Source: Saprospiraceae bacterium (GTDB lineage: Bacteria > Bacteroidota > Bacteroidia > Chitinophagales > Saprospiraceae). From it: DNA of 35,316 nt. Positions 27,123-34,276 of this stretch are shown piece by piece (positions within the stretch are counted from its first letter, which is position 1; the number at the start of each line of letters is the position of its first letter). The position numbers and the translations under genes are program-made. The stretch lies in assembly GCA_016787285.1 (NCBI GenBank), contig JAEUUV010000138.1, positions 1 through 35,316 on the forward strand. The letters run 5' to 3'. Below the pieces are notes generated by a model. The model saw only the letters and a list, made by a program, of their open reading frames with translations. It was not told the origin of the DNA and searched no databases.

Positions 27123-27142
27123 GCCCGCAAAATGTTTCAGCC

Positions 27143-27637
27143 ATGCGCTATTTGTTTTTGATTCGACATGCCAAATCCAGTTGGGATGCACCAAGCCTGC
27201 GCGATTTTGACCGACCGCTGAATGAGCGGGGGGGGCACGACGCTCCGCGCATGGCTAAACTACTTTTTCAAAAAAATATTCGCCCGGATTTGATCGTCAG
27301 CAGTCCGGCGAAACGCGCCCTCACGACCGCGCGCTTTTTCGCAGAAGGACTGGGCATCCCTCCGGATAGTATTGTTCAGAAAGCCGAGATTTACGACGCG
27401 TTCGCCACCGATATTTTGCAGATAATCCAGGAGCTCCCGGATCATGCACAAACCGTGTTTTTGTTTGGCCACAACCCCACCTTCACGGATGTGGCCAACC
27501 GGTTTGCAGATCAGTATATCGGTAATATCCCTACCTGTGGCGTTGTCTGCATTGAGTCAACCGCTCCCGGTTGGGCAGACTTCAATACCGCCAATGCACG
27601 TGTGATCGCTCAACTATTCCCAAAAGAAGTCCTGTGA
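27143..27637 (+). CDS. SixA-like histidine phosphatase
   Basis: A 164-residue cytoplasmic phosphatase of the phosphoglycerate-mutase branch. The catalytic RHG-type motif reads LIRHAKSSW (H9), followed by DFDRPLNERG, the arginine-serine pair in IVSSPAKRALTTA, and the second histidine in FLFGHNPTFTD. This pattern is that of SixA, which removes phosphate from phosphohistidine in phosphorelay or phosphotransferase proteins; the true substrate in Bacteroidota is not known. The start at 27143 puts the motif at the usual position; the frame from 26942 is rejected because it crosses the -7 box. The stop overlaps the GTG start of the next gene (GTGA), so the two are translationally coupled. Confidence 0.88.
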   Translation: MRYLFLIRHAKSSWDAPSLRDFDRPLNERGGHDAPRMAKLLFQKNIRPDLIVSSPAKRALTTARFFAEGLGIPPDSIVQKAEIYDAFATDILQIIQELPDHAQTVFLFGHNPTFTDVANRFADQYIGNIPTCGVVCIESTAPGWADFNTANARVIAQLFPKEVL

Positions 27638-27963
27638 AAACATACCGCTCCCTTTTCCTGACGGCAGTATGCGCTATTGCTCTGTCGGCTTGCCGGGAAG
27701 TACCCGAACAACCCACATTATCCGATGCAACTTTAGCCCGGATTATGGCCGATCTCCATGTTGCCGAAGCAGCAACAACCGGGCTGGGAGGCTATGAAAA
27801 AGACAGCCTGACACAGGTGTATTTCAAACAGGTATTTGAAATACACGGCATAAAAAAAGAAGAGTACGAAAGGAATATTCGCCTCATTGCACGGGACGAA
27901 CTGCACCTTGCCGAGGTCGCCGATTCAGCAATTGCACTACTTAAAATGAGACGCGAGGAGTAA
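27634..27963 (+). CDS. DUF4296 lipoprotein
   Basis: A 109-residue lipoprotein. The GTG at 27634 overlaps the stop of the phosphatase gene by four bases (GTGA) and gives a proper signal peptide, KTYRSLFLTAVCAIALSAC, with the acylated cysteine at residue 20. The mature part, LSDATLARIMADLHVAEAA..., is typical of DUF4296, a family restricted to Bacteroidota and of unknown function. A longer frame from 27571 lies inside the phosphatase gene and is rejected. The coupling suggests co-expression rather than a shared pathway. The protein is probably at the inner or outer membrane; the sorting direction cannot be told. Confidence 0.8.
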   Translation: MKTYRSLFLTAVCAIALSACREVPEQPTLSDATLARIMADLHVAEAATTGLGGYEKDSLTQVYFKQVFEIHGIKKEEYERNIRLIARDELHLAEVADSAIALLKMRREE

Positions 27964-27990
27964 GGAATTCCCTTTCAGACTCGCCCATCA

Positions 27991-29181
27991 TTACTTGAGC
28001 ACTTCCGCTACCAGATCTGCTGCTTCCTGGAATTCAACAGCGCCCATAACCTGCAAGCCCGACTCGTCAATAATTTTTTTGGCAATGTCGGCATTGGTGC
28101 CCTGCAGACGCACAATGACCGGCACGGGGATATTACCGATTGATTTGTAGGCATCCACCACGCCCTGCGCTACGCGGTCGCAACGCACGATTCCGCCAAA
28201 AATATTGATGAGGATTGCCTTCACATTCGGGTCTTTCAGGATGATGCGCATGGCGTTTTCCACCCGCTGGGCATCGGCAGTACCGCCCACATCAAGGAAG
28301 TTGGCAGGCTCGCCACCGGAAAGTTTGATCAGGTCCATCGTGGACATGGCCAGTCCGGCCCCATTGACCATGCAGCCGACGTTGCCGTCGAGTTTCACGT
28401 AGTTTAAATCGTAAGATCGGGCTTCCACATCCGTCGGATCCTCCTCATCGGTATCGCGCTGCGCTTCCAGATCGGTATGCCGGAACAGACCGTTTTCGTC
28501 GAGCGACACCTTGGAGTCCACAGCGATGATCTTGTCGTCGGAAGTCTTCAGACAAGGGTTAATTTCGAAAAGTGTGGCATCGCTGCCCACGTATGCCGCG
28601 TAGAGTTTTTGCACAAAAGCCACCATTTCCTTGTGTGCAGCCCCGCTCAAACCGAGGTTGAACGCCACTTTGGCCGCCTGGAACGGACGAAGACCGAGCA
28701 GCGGATCCACAAACTCGGTGAACACGCGGTCGGGCGTTTCTTCTGCCACCTTCTCGATATCCATACCACCGTCGGGCGAATAGATGATGACGTTGCCGCC
28801 ACGCCCGCGGTCGGTCAGGATGCTGATGTAAAATTCTTTCGGTTCCGTGGCGCCCGGGTAAAACACATCCTGTGCCACCAAAACCTTGCGCACGAGTTTA
28901 CCTTCCGGCGGTGTTTGCGGGGTTTTGAGCATCATGCCGAGAATCCGGCCAGCGATTTCACCGGCTTGTTCAGCACTTTTGGCCAATTTCACACCGCCGC
29001 CCTTGCCGCGCCCACCTGCATGAATTTGTGCCTTGACGACGCACCAGTCCGAGTTGTACAACTCCTTGAGTTTTATTGCAGCGTCTACAGCTTCCTGTGC
29101 CGTATGCGCCAGTATACCTTCCTGAATTTTTACACCGTAGGATTTAAGCAGCTCCTTGCCCTGATACTCGTGAAGATTCAT
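27991..29181 (-). CDS. sucC: Succinate-CoA ligase, beta subunit
   Basis: A 396-residue subunit that, with SucD, converts succinyl-CoA to succinate with formation of ATP or GTP in the citric acid cycle. The ATP-grasp N-terminus (MNLHEYQGKELLKSYGV) and the glycine-rich AGGRGKGGGVKLA are present, as are the magnesium-binding region LFEINPC and the C-terminal CoA-ligase part with NFLDVGGTA and NIFGGIVRCD. The length is standard. SucD is not adjacent in this window, so the subunits are encoded separately here. The start at 29181 is the family start; it follows a G-free repeat leader and a -7 box with a palindromic upstream region. Confidence 0.96.
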   Translation of the reverse strand: MNLHEYQGKELLKSYGVKIQEGILAHTAQEAVDAAIKLKELYNSDWCVVKAQIHAGGRGKGGGVKLAKSAEQAGEIAGRILGMMLKTPQTPPEGKLVRKVLVAQDVFYPGATEPKEFYISILTDRGRGGNVIIYSPDGGMDIEKVAEETPDRVFTEFVDPLLGLRPFQAAKVAFNLGLSGAAHKEMVAFVQKLYAAYVGSDATLFEINPCLKTSDDKIIAVDSKVSLDENGLFRHTDLEAQRDTDEEDPTDVEARSYDLNYVKLDGNVGCMVNGAGLAMSTMDLIKLSGGEPANFLDVGGTADAQRVENAMRIILKDPNVKAILINIFGGIVRCDRVAQGVVDAYKSIGNIPVPVIVRLQGTNADIAKKIIDESGLQVMGAVEFQEAADLVAEVLK

Positions 29182-29211
29182 TGAGTGATTGCGTGAATGA
29201 GTGAGTGATTG
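29182..29211 (-). repeat. 8-base-type leader in front of sucC
   Basis: Read on the minus strand: AATCACTC, ACTCATTC, ACGC, AATCACTC, then A and the ATG. It contains a single G. Two units are identical to those before the gene at 11927. Confidence 0.8.
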
Positions 29212-29223
29212 ACTGTCGGGGCG

Positions 29224-29268
29224 CAAAAGTACATTTACATGCCGGAAATTCCGGCCAGAACCGGAATT
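29224..29268 (-). promoter_or_regulatory. sucC promoter with palindromic CCGG cluster
   Basis: The minus strand carries TACTTTTG (29231-29224) followed by GCGCCCC, a good -7 box. The -33 position has no TTTG. Instead there is a 7-base perfect inverted repeat, GCCGGAA-A-TTCCGGC (29241-29255), and a third half-site CCGGAATT (29261-29268). The arrangement looks like an operator for a regulator acting at the promoter; the regulator is unknown. Confidence 0.5.
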
Positions 29269-29314
29269 CAATTTTTTCCAATGCAAACAAATATCGAAAT
29301 GAATCAAGCCGGGT

Positions 29315-30334
29315 TTATTGCCGAAACTCCGGGTTGTTCAAAAACCCCTGGTCGGTCAGGCTGTGCAAAAATGCCAGCATATCAGCGCGTTCGGAGGGCG
29401 TCAGGCCGAAAGGGCGTAGCAAATGGCTTTTGTTGGGATGATTTTTCCCGCCGGATTGGTAATGGTCAAGTACGGCATCGAGGGTAGGCAAACTCCCGTC
29501 GTGCATGTACGGCGCCGTTATAGCCACATGGCGCAGGGTGGGTATTTTGAATACTGCTAGGTCGCTTTCCCGACCGGTGAGGCGAAAGCGTCCGGGATCG
29601 GCATAGGTTTCGTAGAGGCCGTTGTTGGCAAAGTCCTGATTCGAGAACAGAAACCCGGAGTGGCATTTTCCGCAGCCCGTTTTTTCACTCTGAAACAGCT
29701 CGTAGCCGCGCTTGACCGATGCCGATACCGCATTGGTTTTGTTTTGAAAAAACCAATAGTCAAATGGTGAATTTCCGCTCACAAGGGTGCGTTCAAACGC
29801 CGCAATGGCGCGTGTAATCACAAAAGCATCTGGTTTCCGGTCGTAGGCTTTTTGCGCCTGTGCCACGTATTCAGGTATCCGGTTGAGGCGATCGGCTATT
29901 TCCAAAATATTGAAATCAAACTCGTTATGTTCCTGAATCGGCACCAGTACCTGCATTTCAAGAGTAGGCACCCCACCCTCCCGCAGCAGGCTGTTCAGGT
30001 AACCGACATTGGCCAGGGTCGGCGCGTTTCGGGTACCCGGGCGGCCTTCGATACCCGGAGTTTGCGGCAAACTGTCGGCAAATGCCAGGTGCGGACGATG
30101 GCACGTCGCGCAGGAAAGCGTGCTGTCGCGAGACAGGGCCGGATCAAAAAACAGCCGCTTGCCCAATTCCACACGCGAGCGCGTCAGAGAATTGTCCGTC
30201 GGGATTTCCATCGCCGGAAATCCCGACGGTACGGTCAGCGCGTATGCATCCGGGTCGGCTGTAGGCGGATCTTTGACGCAGCCGGCTAAAAGGGAAAAAG
30301 CAAAAATCCCGGGAATCAACCGGTAGAATGTCAT
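29315..30334 (-). CDS. MauG/MbnH-like di-heme cytochrome c peroxidase family lipoprotein
   Basis: A 339-residue lipoprotein (lipobox SLLAGC, cysteine 19) with two c-type heme sites, CATCH (75-79) and CGKCH (221-225). The family motifs LGKRLFFDPALSRDSTLSC, GRPGTRNAPTLANV and FKIPTLRHVAITAPYMHDGSLPTL are all present. The family includes bacterial cytochrome c peroxidase, MauG and MbnH; the last oxidises a tryptophan in MbnP to kynurenine. Because the preceding gene encodes an MbnP family protein, an MbnH-like role is the best guess, but peroxidase activity is not excluded and the second axial heme ligand cannot be fixed by eye. The ATG at 30334 is two bases after the mbnP-like stop; a GTG at 30340 would overlap it. 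Confidence 0.85.
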   Translation of the reverse strand: MTFYRLIPGIFAFSLLAGCVKDPPTADPDAYALTVPSGFPAMEIPTDNSLTRSRVELGKRLFFDPALSRDSTLSCATCHRPHLAFADSLPQTPGIEGRPGTRNAPTLANVGYLNSLLREGGVPTLEMQVLVPIQEHNEFDFNILEIADRLNRIPEYVAQAQKAYDRKPDAFVITRAIAAFERTLVSGNSPFDYWFFQNKTNAVSASVKRGYELFQSEKTGCGKCHSGFLFSNQDFANNGLYETYADPGRFRLTGRESDLAVFKIPTLRHVAITAPYMHDGSLPTLDAVLDHYQSGGKNHPNKSHLLRPFGLTPSERADMLAFLHSLTDQGFLNNPEFRQ

Positions 30335-30336
30335 GG

Positions 30337-31332
30337 TCACTCAATAATAACCAGTTGTTTACGTGCAATCAGCCGGGAGGCATCGTAAAACGCGTAGTGG
30401 TACAACCCGGGCGGCACATCAACCAGTTGAATATCCAGCACACCGGCGTGCGGCAGGTTCTCAAACCGGCGCAAAGGCTGCCCGAGCGTATTGGTTAACA
30501 CCACAACAAGCGGCCCCTGTGCCTTCAGGTCGTATCGAACGGAAGTAAGCGTACGTGCCGGGTTTGGGGAAGCCGAAATCTGCGCCGACTGAAGCGTCGG
30601 CATACCTGTACTGCTTGCCTGGCCGAATGCGATAAAGTTCTTGGTCGCTGCATTTTGCATCATAGTGGCATTGATCGGGCCGCTGCCATGCTGGGTCAGG
30701 TTGCCGCTCATATCCAGTTTGTCGAACAGGCGGGCATAGTCCAGTTTCAAATCCACTTGCAACACACCGCTTGCGAGTGTGCCTGTCCCGGTAAGTTCTA
30801 CTGTTTGATACAGGCTGTCGCCGAGGTTATGGTACTGGAAAATCGTTTCCGGAATGTTGTCGCCGTTTTTGTCCAGCAAGCCTTCGATTGCCATGAACCG
30901 GTATCCTGCCGTCCAGCCCCAGTGCATGGTGGGATTCTGGTTTGCCAGCGGATGCCCGGCGGGATATGCCGACGGATCGAGGTGGTTGTGCGCGGCATCC
31001 ACGCCGAGGTGCAGGGTCAGTCCCGTTATCTGCTCCACCGGCCAGATGCCCGCGCCGTATGTGCGGTTCGGCGTGTTGGCATTTACCAGCAGGTACACAT
31101 TGTTGAGCGGCAACTTGCTGCCGTCGGGCTTGTTCAGTTCGATCTCCGCGATGTAGAATTCCGCGCGGGTCAACAAGGCTTTTCGTCCGTCGGGAAGGGT
31201 AAAAATCGTGGAGTTGAGCGCCAGCGGTTCCGAGCCGACCCGATGGTCAAAACGAAAAACCACGTCGTTGTTTTGGGCAAAAACAGAGCCGGCCACCACT
31301 ATGAGGGCCGACAAAAGAACAGACTGTTTCAT
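30337..31332 (-). CDS. MbnP family protein with type A T9SS sorting domain
   Basis: A 331-residue exported protein with signal peptide 1-20 (ending SVFAQ). Residues 24-240 form an MbnP-type domain: VVFRFDHRVGSEPLALNSTIF, AEFYIAEIEL, a His-containing stretch GVDAAHNHLDPSAYPAGH and the conserved MHWGWTAGYRFMAIEG (W138, W140). The last 80 residues (SASPNPARTLTSVRYDL... to ARKQLVIIE) are a type A T9SS sorting domain, so the protein should reach the cell surface. MbnP of methanotrophs binds copper and carries a kynurenine made from tryptophan by MbnH. It lies between the heavy-metal-domain gene (six bases upstream) and the di-heme gene. Copper binding here is an inference from family and context. 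Confidence 0.85.
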   Translation of the reverse strand: MKQSVLLSALIVVAGSVFAQNNDVVFRFDHRVGSEPLALNSTIFTLPDGRKALLTRAEFYIAEIELNKPDGSKLPLNNVYLLVNANTPNRTYGAGIWPVEQITGLTLHLGVDAAHNHLDPSAYPAGHPLANQNPTMHWGWTAGYRFMAIEGLLDKNGDNIPETIFQYHNLGDSLYQTVELTGTGTLASGVLQVDLKLDYARLFDKLDMSGNLTQHGSGPINATMMQNAATKNFIAFGQASSTGMPTLQSAQISASPNPARTLTSVRYDLKAQGPLVVVLTNTLGQPLRRFENLPHAGVLDIQLVDVPPGLYHYAFYDASRLIARKQLVIIE

Positions 31333-31338
31333 GGTTGA

Positions 31339-31767
31339 TCAATTTTTAGGCACCTCGGGGTCTTCGCATGATTTGGCGGTACTCGGAGCACCGCTTCGGT
31401 CATATTTGCAGCAGCCGTGCAGGTCGTTGTACACGGCATCGGGGGCTTTGTAACCCACATTGTCGTAACCGGACTGTGCCACGGCTTTCTGGATTACATC
31501 GGCAGAGGTTTTAGCCGGGTCAAAAACGACCGTCAACTGGTCGGTATCTACATCCCAGTTGGCTTTGACCGCACCGGCGCCGAGGGCTGCTTTCTCGATA
31601 ATGCGCTGACACATACCGCAGTTTCCGAGGACGAGAAAAGTCTCCGTTTTTTCGGATTGAGCCGTTGTCGTTTTGGCAGATTTTTTAACCATGCCGGACT
31701 GAGCCTGCAATCCAAAGGTAAACAGGGCGGCAAAAATCAGGATCAATCGAACTCTCAGGTGTACCAT
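31339..31767 (-). CDS. Secreted heavy-metal-associated (HMA) domain protein
   Basis: A 142-residue protein with a signal peptide (1-23, ending LQAQS) and an HMA domain (about 42-108) whose metal site reads GNCGMCQ (C50 and C53), the CxxC of copper chaperones and P-type ATPase metal-binding domains. The C-terminal tail has further cysteines, HGCCKYD (C119, C120) and SCED (C134), which could also bind metal. It probably delivers or buffers copper(I) outside the cytoplasm, since it has an export signal. The start at 31767 gives the signal peptide; a frame to 31794 is possible but adds a poor N-terminus. Its stop is six bases before the MbnP-like start, which places it in the same operon. Confidence 0.83.
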   Translation of the reverse strand: MVHLRVRLILIFAALFTFGLQAQSGMVKKSAKTTTAQSEKTETFLVLGNCGMCQRIIEKAALGAGAVKANWDVDTDQLTVVFDPAKTSADVIQKAVAQSGYDNVGYKAPDAVYNDLHGCCKYDRSGAPSTAKSCEDPEVPKN

Positions 31768-31806
31768 GGCGTGTGCTTTTATTTTGGTGTGCAAAAATGC
31801 GGCTTT

Positions 31807-32121
31807 TCAGACGATTTGTGCACGCAGCCGGTTCCACGGGCCGGCGTTGTACGCCTCAACCCCGTTCTTTTTGAGCAAGCCGACCGCCGCACCACTGCGA
31901 GCGCCGCTTCGGCACACTGCGATGATCGGTACTTTTTTGTTTTTCAGCATAGCCAGTTTTGAGGCGATCTGGTCGAGCGGGATGTTGATGGAACCGGACA
32001 CATGGCCGGATTTAAATTCTTCCGGAGTGCGTACATCCACTACGACAGCACCGGCTGCGATTAAATTTTTGAAGTCAACATCAGAAGCACCGCCGAAGAG
32101 CGATTTCAGGAACTTGAGCAT
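31807..32121 (-). CDS. Single-domain rhodanese
   Basis: A 104-residue cytoplasmic protein with a complete rhodanese domain: VVDVRTPEEFKSGHVSGSINIPL and the active-site loop CRSGAR (cysteine 70). Rhodaneses carry sulfur as a persulfide on this cysteine and transfer it to thiols or cyanide. There is no signal peptide. It lies 41 bases after the other rhodanese and 39 bases before the HMA gene on the same strand, so all are likely one transcript. The six-residue loop type fits sulfur rather than phosphate or arsenate transfer. The partner is unknown. Confidence 0.88.
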   Translation of the reverse strand: MLKFLKSLFGGASDVDFKNLIAAGAVVVDVRTPEEFKSGHVSGSINIPLDQIASKLAMLKNKKVPIIAVCRSGARSGAAVGLLKKNGVEAYNAGPWNRLRAQIV

Positions 32122-32162
32122 AACGATCTTGTCAGGTTTTAATTGAACAGTTTTGGGTTGAA

Positions 32163-32447
32163 TTAGTTGGCGAGCATAATTTCCATATCGAACAGTCCGC
32201 CGCCGTTGTACAGGTCGGTCAGCCCTGCCTGTTTGAGCATTTGAACCGCAATCCCGCTACGGTTGCCGCTACGACAATACAGCACACGCGGAGCCGGCAG
32301 TGCGGCAATCTCCGCAACACGCTGCGACACTTCATCAAGCGGAATATTAATCGCGCCTTTGACGTGCCCCATTTGAAATTCTCCGGGAGTCCGTACGTCA
32401 ATCACGGCAGTTCCGGGCGTACGTACAATTTCTGATAAAGATGACAT
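32163..32447 (-). CDS. Single-domain rhodanese, first gene of the cluster
   Basis: A 94-residue rhodanese with AVIDVRTPGEFQMGHVKGAINIPLDEV and the loop CRSGNR (cysteine 58). It is a diverged paralogue of the next gene. The start at 32447 (MSSLSEIVRTPG) is chosen because the frame to 32504 reads into the leader of the promoter at 32513. It is the promoter-proximal gene of a probable operon rhodanese-rhodanese-HMA-MbnP-MbnH. A role in persulfide handling is known for the family; its link to the metal genes downstream is inferred from position only. Confidence 0.87.
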   Translation of the reverse strand: MSSLSEIVRTPGTAVIDVRTPGEFQMGHVKGAINIPLDEVSQRVAEIAALPAPRVLYCRSGNRSGIAVQMLKQAGLTDLYNGGGLFDMEIMLAN

Positions 32448-32512
32448 TGGTGATAAAAGTGTTGTTGCGTGAAAGAAAGGTGCAAAGGTTCTCCTTGTAA
32501 CCAATTACGCCA

Positions 32513-32558
32513 CAAAGGTACCGGCATGCTAAAACGAAAATCCGTGACTGATGTCACA
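32513..32558 (-). promoter_or_regulatory. Promoter and Crp/Fnr-type operator of the rhodanese-MbnP cluster
   Basis: The minus strand has TACCTTTG (32520-32513) as a -7 box. Centred 34 bases upstream is CCGTGAC-TGAT-GTCACA (32542-32558), a palindrome close to the Crp-type consensus TGTGA-N6-TCACA. If the box is centred at -7, the palindrome centre falls at about -41, the usual place for a class II activator site. No -33 TTTG is present, which fits an activator-dependent promoter. Confidence 0.6.
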
Positions 32559-32565
32559 TCAGCCC

Positions 32566-34182
32566 TTATTCCTGCACGATCGTCTTGACGGTCGCCTTTT
32601 CCGCTCCGGTTTCGAGCGTTACCAAATACGTTTGCCCGGCTGCTATGTGGTCAAGCCGCCGGGTAATGATGTTTTCTCCCACGAACAAGCCGGACACCTG
32701 TTCTTGCACAATGATCTTGCCGGTCATATCTCCAATAGTCAATTTTACCGACCCGGCTTTTTCAAGGTTAAATTTGATACCAAACACGCCGTTATTCGGG
32801 TTTGGAAACACCCGCATACGCAATGTCCCGACACTCTGCGGGTTCAAGTTGTGTATGGCGGTAGCCGTGTTTTTCACCACAAATACTTTGAAAATCATAC
32901 TGCTCGCGCTGCTTTCCACTCCAGTATTAATCCAGAAAATATTCGGCGCCGTGCTGGCGATGCCGCCGTAAATGTAGCCCGCGTGCACCGTATCGCCGGA
33001 GAGGTCATCCATTTTCAGTACACCATTGGGATATGCCGGAAGGTTTTCCAGTGCAATGAACTCCGCACCTGCTCCCAGCAAAGCAGGCATTTCCACAGGC
33101 AACTTGAACTCCGCCATAGTACCGTCGGCACGGCGAGTGACGCGTGCAATGGTTTTGACAAACGGCACGTCGTTGTCCTGAACCAGCGTGCCGAGACTGT
33201 CGTAGAATTGCGCAATTCCCCCGAAAAATACCGTGTGCATGGCGTTTTCCTGTGCCGAATACAAGGGCAAAACCGCACAATGGTAGTGGTTGTAGTACTG
33301 CGAAAAATCGTTGTTTACGACGTATCCACTGCTGTCAATGTTGACGCAGTTCAGAAACGGCAAATCAACCGTTGGCTGAAACACACCGGAAAAGGCGGTC
33401 AACCCCTCCTCCCCGTTTGGCATGATCTGAGCAGTAACGTTGTAGTCCCGGCGGTGCAAATTGATGGAATCGGTAGCCGGGGGAAAATGTGTCACTACCA
33501 GATTGCTTCCATCATCCGACAGGCCAAATGGCCGTATCTGATCAGTATATTTCTGCTCAAACCCCGGGCCATGGGCCGGCCCCATCGGATTGTAACGCCC
33601 CATGAATCGCTGCCCGCCCACCAAATACCAGGTGTCGTATATTTTGGATAAATGCCCGCCTGTCACGGAAAACTTTTCGTCTGTAATTTGCCGGAAATAA
33701 TTAGCGAAAGGCTGCCCGGAAACAACTGCTCCTATTACCGCAGGTACGTCAACCGCGGTCAATTTGTCGTACGTAACGTGGTCGCCCGCAGTGCCACTGT
33801 ACCCGTATCCGCCTGTGATGTACAAATAGCGCCCTTCCTGATGAAATTGCATATTGGTCGAACTCAATTGCTCTTGCATGGCTACCGGCAAAGATGTGAG
33901 CGGCGCCGACCATTCTTGCAGGTTTACCGGGTCAATGACGATCAGTTGGTTGTTGTGTCCGGCAATATCGAAAGTGGCAAACGGCTGCCGGCGGTGCAAG
34001 CCGTCGAGCCGACCTCCGAGAATGAGCCACTTGCCGTCGTGCCTGCCATACGCAAACGACTGCAGGCCACCGATTGCGGGCACGGTTACAGGCTCAAGGT
34101 AGATACTGAACGGAGTGGTCTGGGCCACCAGACTTGCAGAAATCAGCATAAAAACGGCAGCATAAAAAGTAAACCTTTTCAT
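32566..34182 (-). CDS. Beta-propeller-like secreted protein with type A T9SS sorting domain
   Basis: A 538-residue exported protein with a signal peptide (1-21, ending SLVAQ). The main part contains kelch-like motifs spaced along the chain: GRHDGKWLILGGRLDGLH, GRYLYITGGYGYSG, DTWYLVGGQRFMGRYN, MHTVFFGGIAQFYD and HAGYIYGGIAS, each with the Y/L-x-x-GG core, suggesting a beta-propeller. The C-terminal about 80 residues (MRVFPNPNNGVFGIKFNLE... to VKTIVQE) are a type A T9SS sorting domain. I do not know a function. The start at 34182 (MKRFTFYAAVF) gives a normal signal peptide; 34194 is an alternative ATG. Its promoter has the same palindrome as the rhodanese-MbnP cluster, so it may belong to the same regulon. 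Confidence 0.78.
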   Translation of the reverse strand: MKRFTFYAAVFMLISASLVAQTTPFSIYLEPVTVPAIGGLQSFAYGRHDGKWLILGGRLDGLHRRQPFATFDIAGHNNQLIVIDPVNLQEWSAPLTSLPVAMQEQLSSTNMQFHQEGRYLYITGGYGYSGTAGDHVTYDKLTAVDVPAVIGAVVSGQPFANYFRQITDEKFSVTGGHLSKIYDTWYLVGGQRFMGRYNPMGPAHGPGFEQKYTDQIRPFGLSDDGSNLVVTHFPPATDSINLHRRDYNVTAQIMPNGEEGLTAFSGVFQPTVDLPFLNCVNIDSSGYVVNNDFSQYYNHYHCAVLPLYSAQENAMHTVFFGGIAQFYDSLGTLVQDNDVPFVKTIARVTRRADGTMAEFKLPVEMPALLGAGAEFIALENLPAYPNGVLKMDDLSGDTVHAGYIYGGIASTAPNIFWINTGVESSASSMIFKVFVVKNTATAIHNLNPQSVGTLRMRVFPNPNNGVFGIKFNLEKAGSVKLTIGDMTGKIIVQEQVSGLFVGENIITRRLDHIAAGQTYLVTLETGAEKATVKTIVQE

Positions 34183-34231
34183 CGAACGAATCATATTGGC
34201 GACCAATGGTCAAATGAAAAATAAATTCGGG

Positions 34232-34276
34232 CAAAGTTCGTCCGGATGGCTTTTCAACACCGTGACAATTGTCACA
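34232..34276 (-). promoter_or_regulatory. Promoter and Crp/Fnr-type operator of the beta-propeller gene
   Basis: The minus strand has GAACTTTG (34239-34232), a -7 box lacking the TA. Centred 33 bases upstream is CCGTGAC-AATT-GTCACA (34260-34276), with both half-sites identical to those at 32542-32558. The poor -7 box and the missing -33 element suggest dependence on an activator. Confidence 0.55.

Noticed and set aside
26942-27142. Longer start for the SixA-like phosphatase
   Set aside because: The extra 67 residues are unlike the family and the -7 box at 27115 lies inside the extension.
29241-29268. The CCGG palindromes as a terminator after the di-heme gene
   Set aside because: The stem is short, there is no T run after it on the minus strand, and it sits at the -33 position of the sucC promoter.
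29315-32447. A full methanobactin locus
   Set aside because: No short precursor peptide and no MbnB or MbnC gene could be found around the MbnP and di-heme genes.
34201-34211. Palindrome GACC-AAT-GGTC upstream of the propeller gene
   Set aside because: Short and single in the window; it lies between the promoter and the start codon and may be chance.
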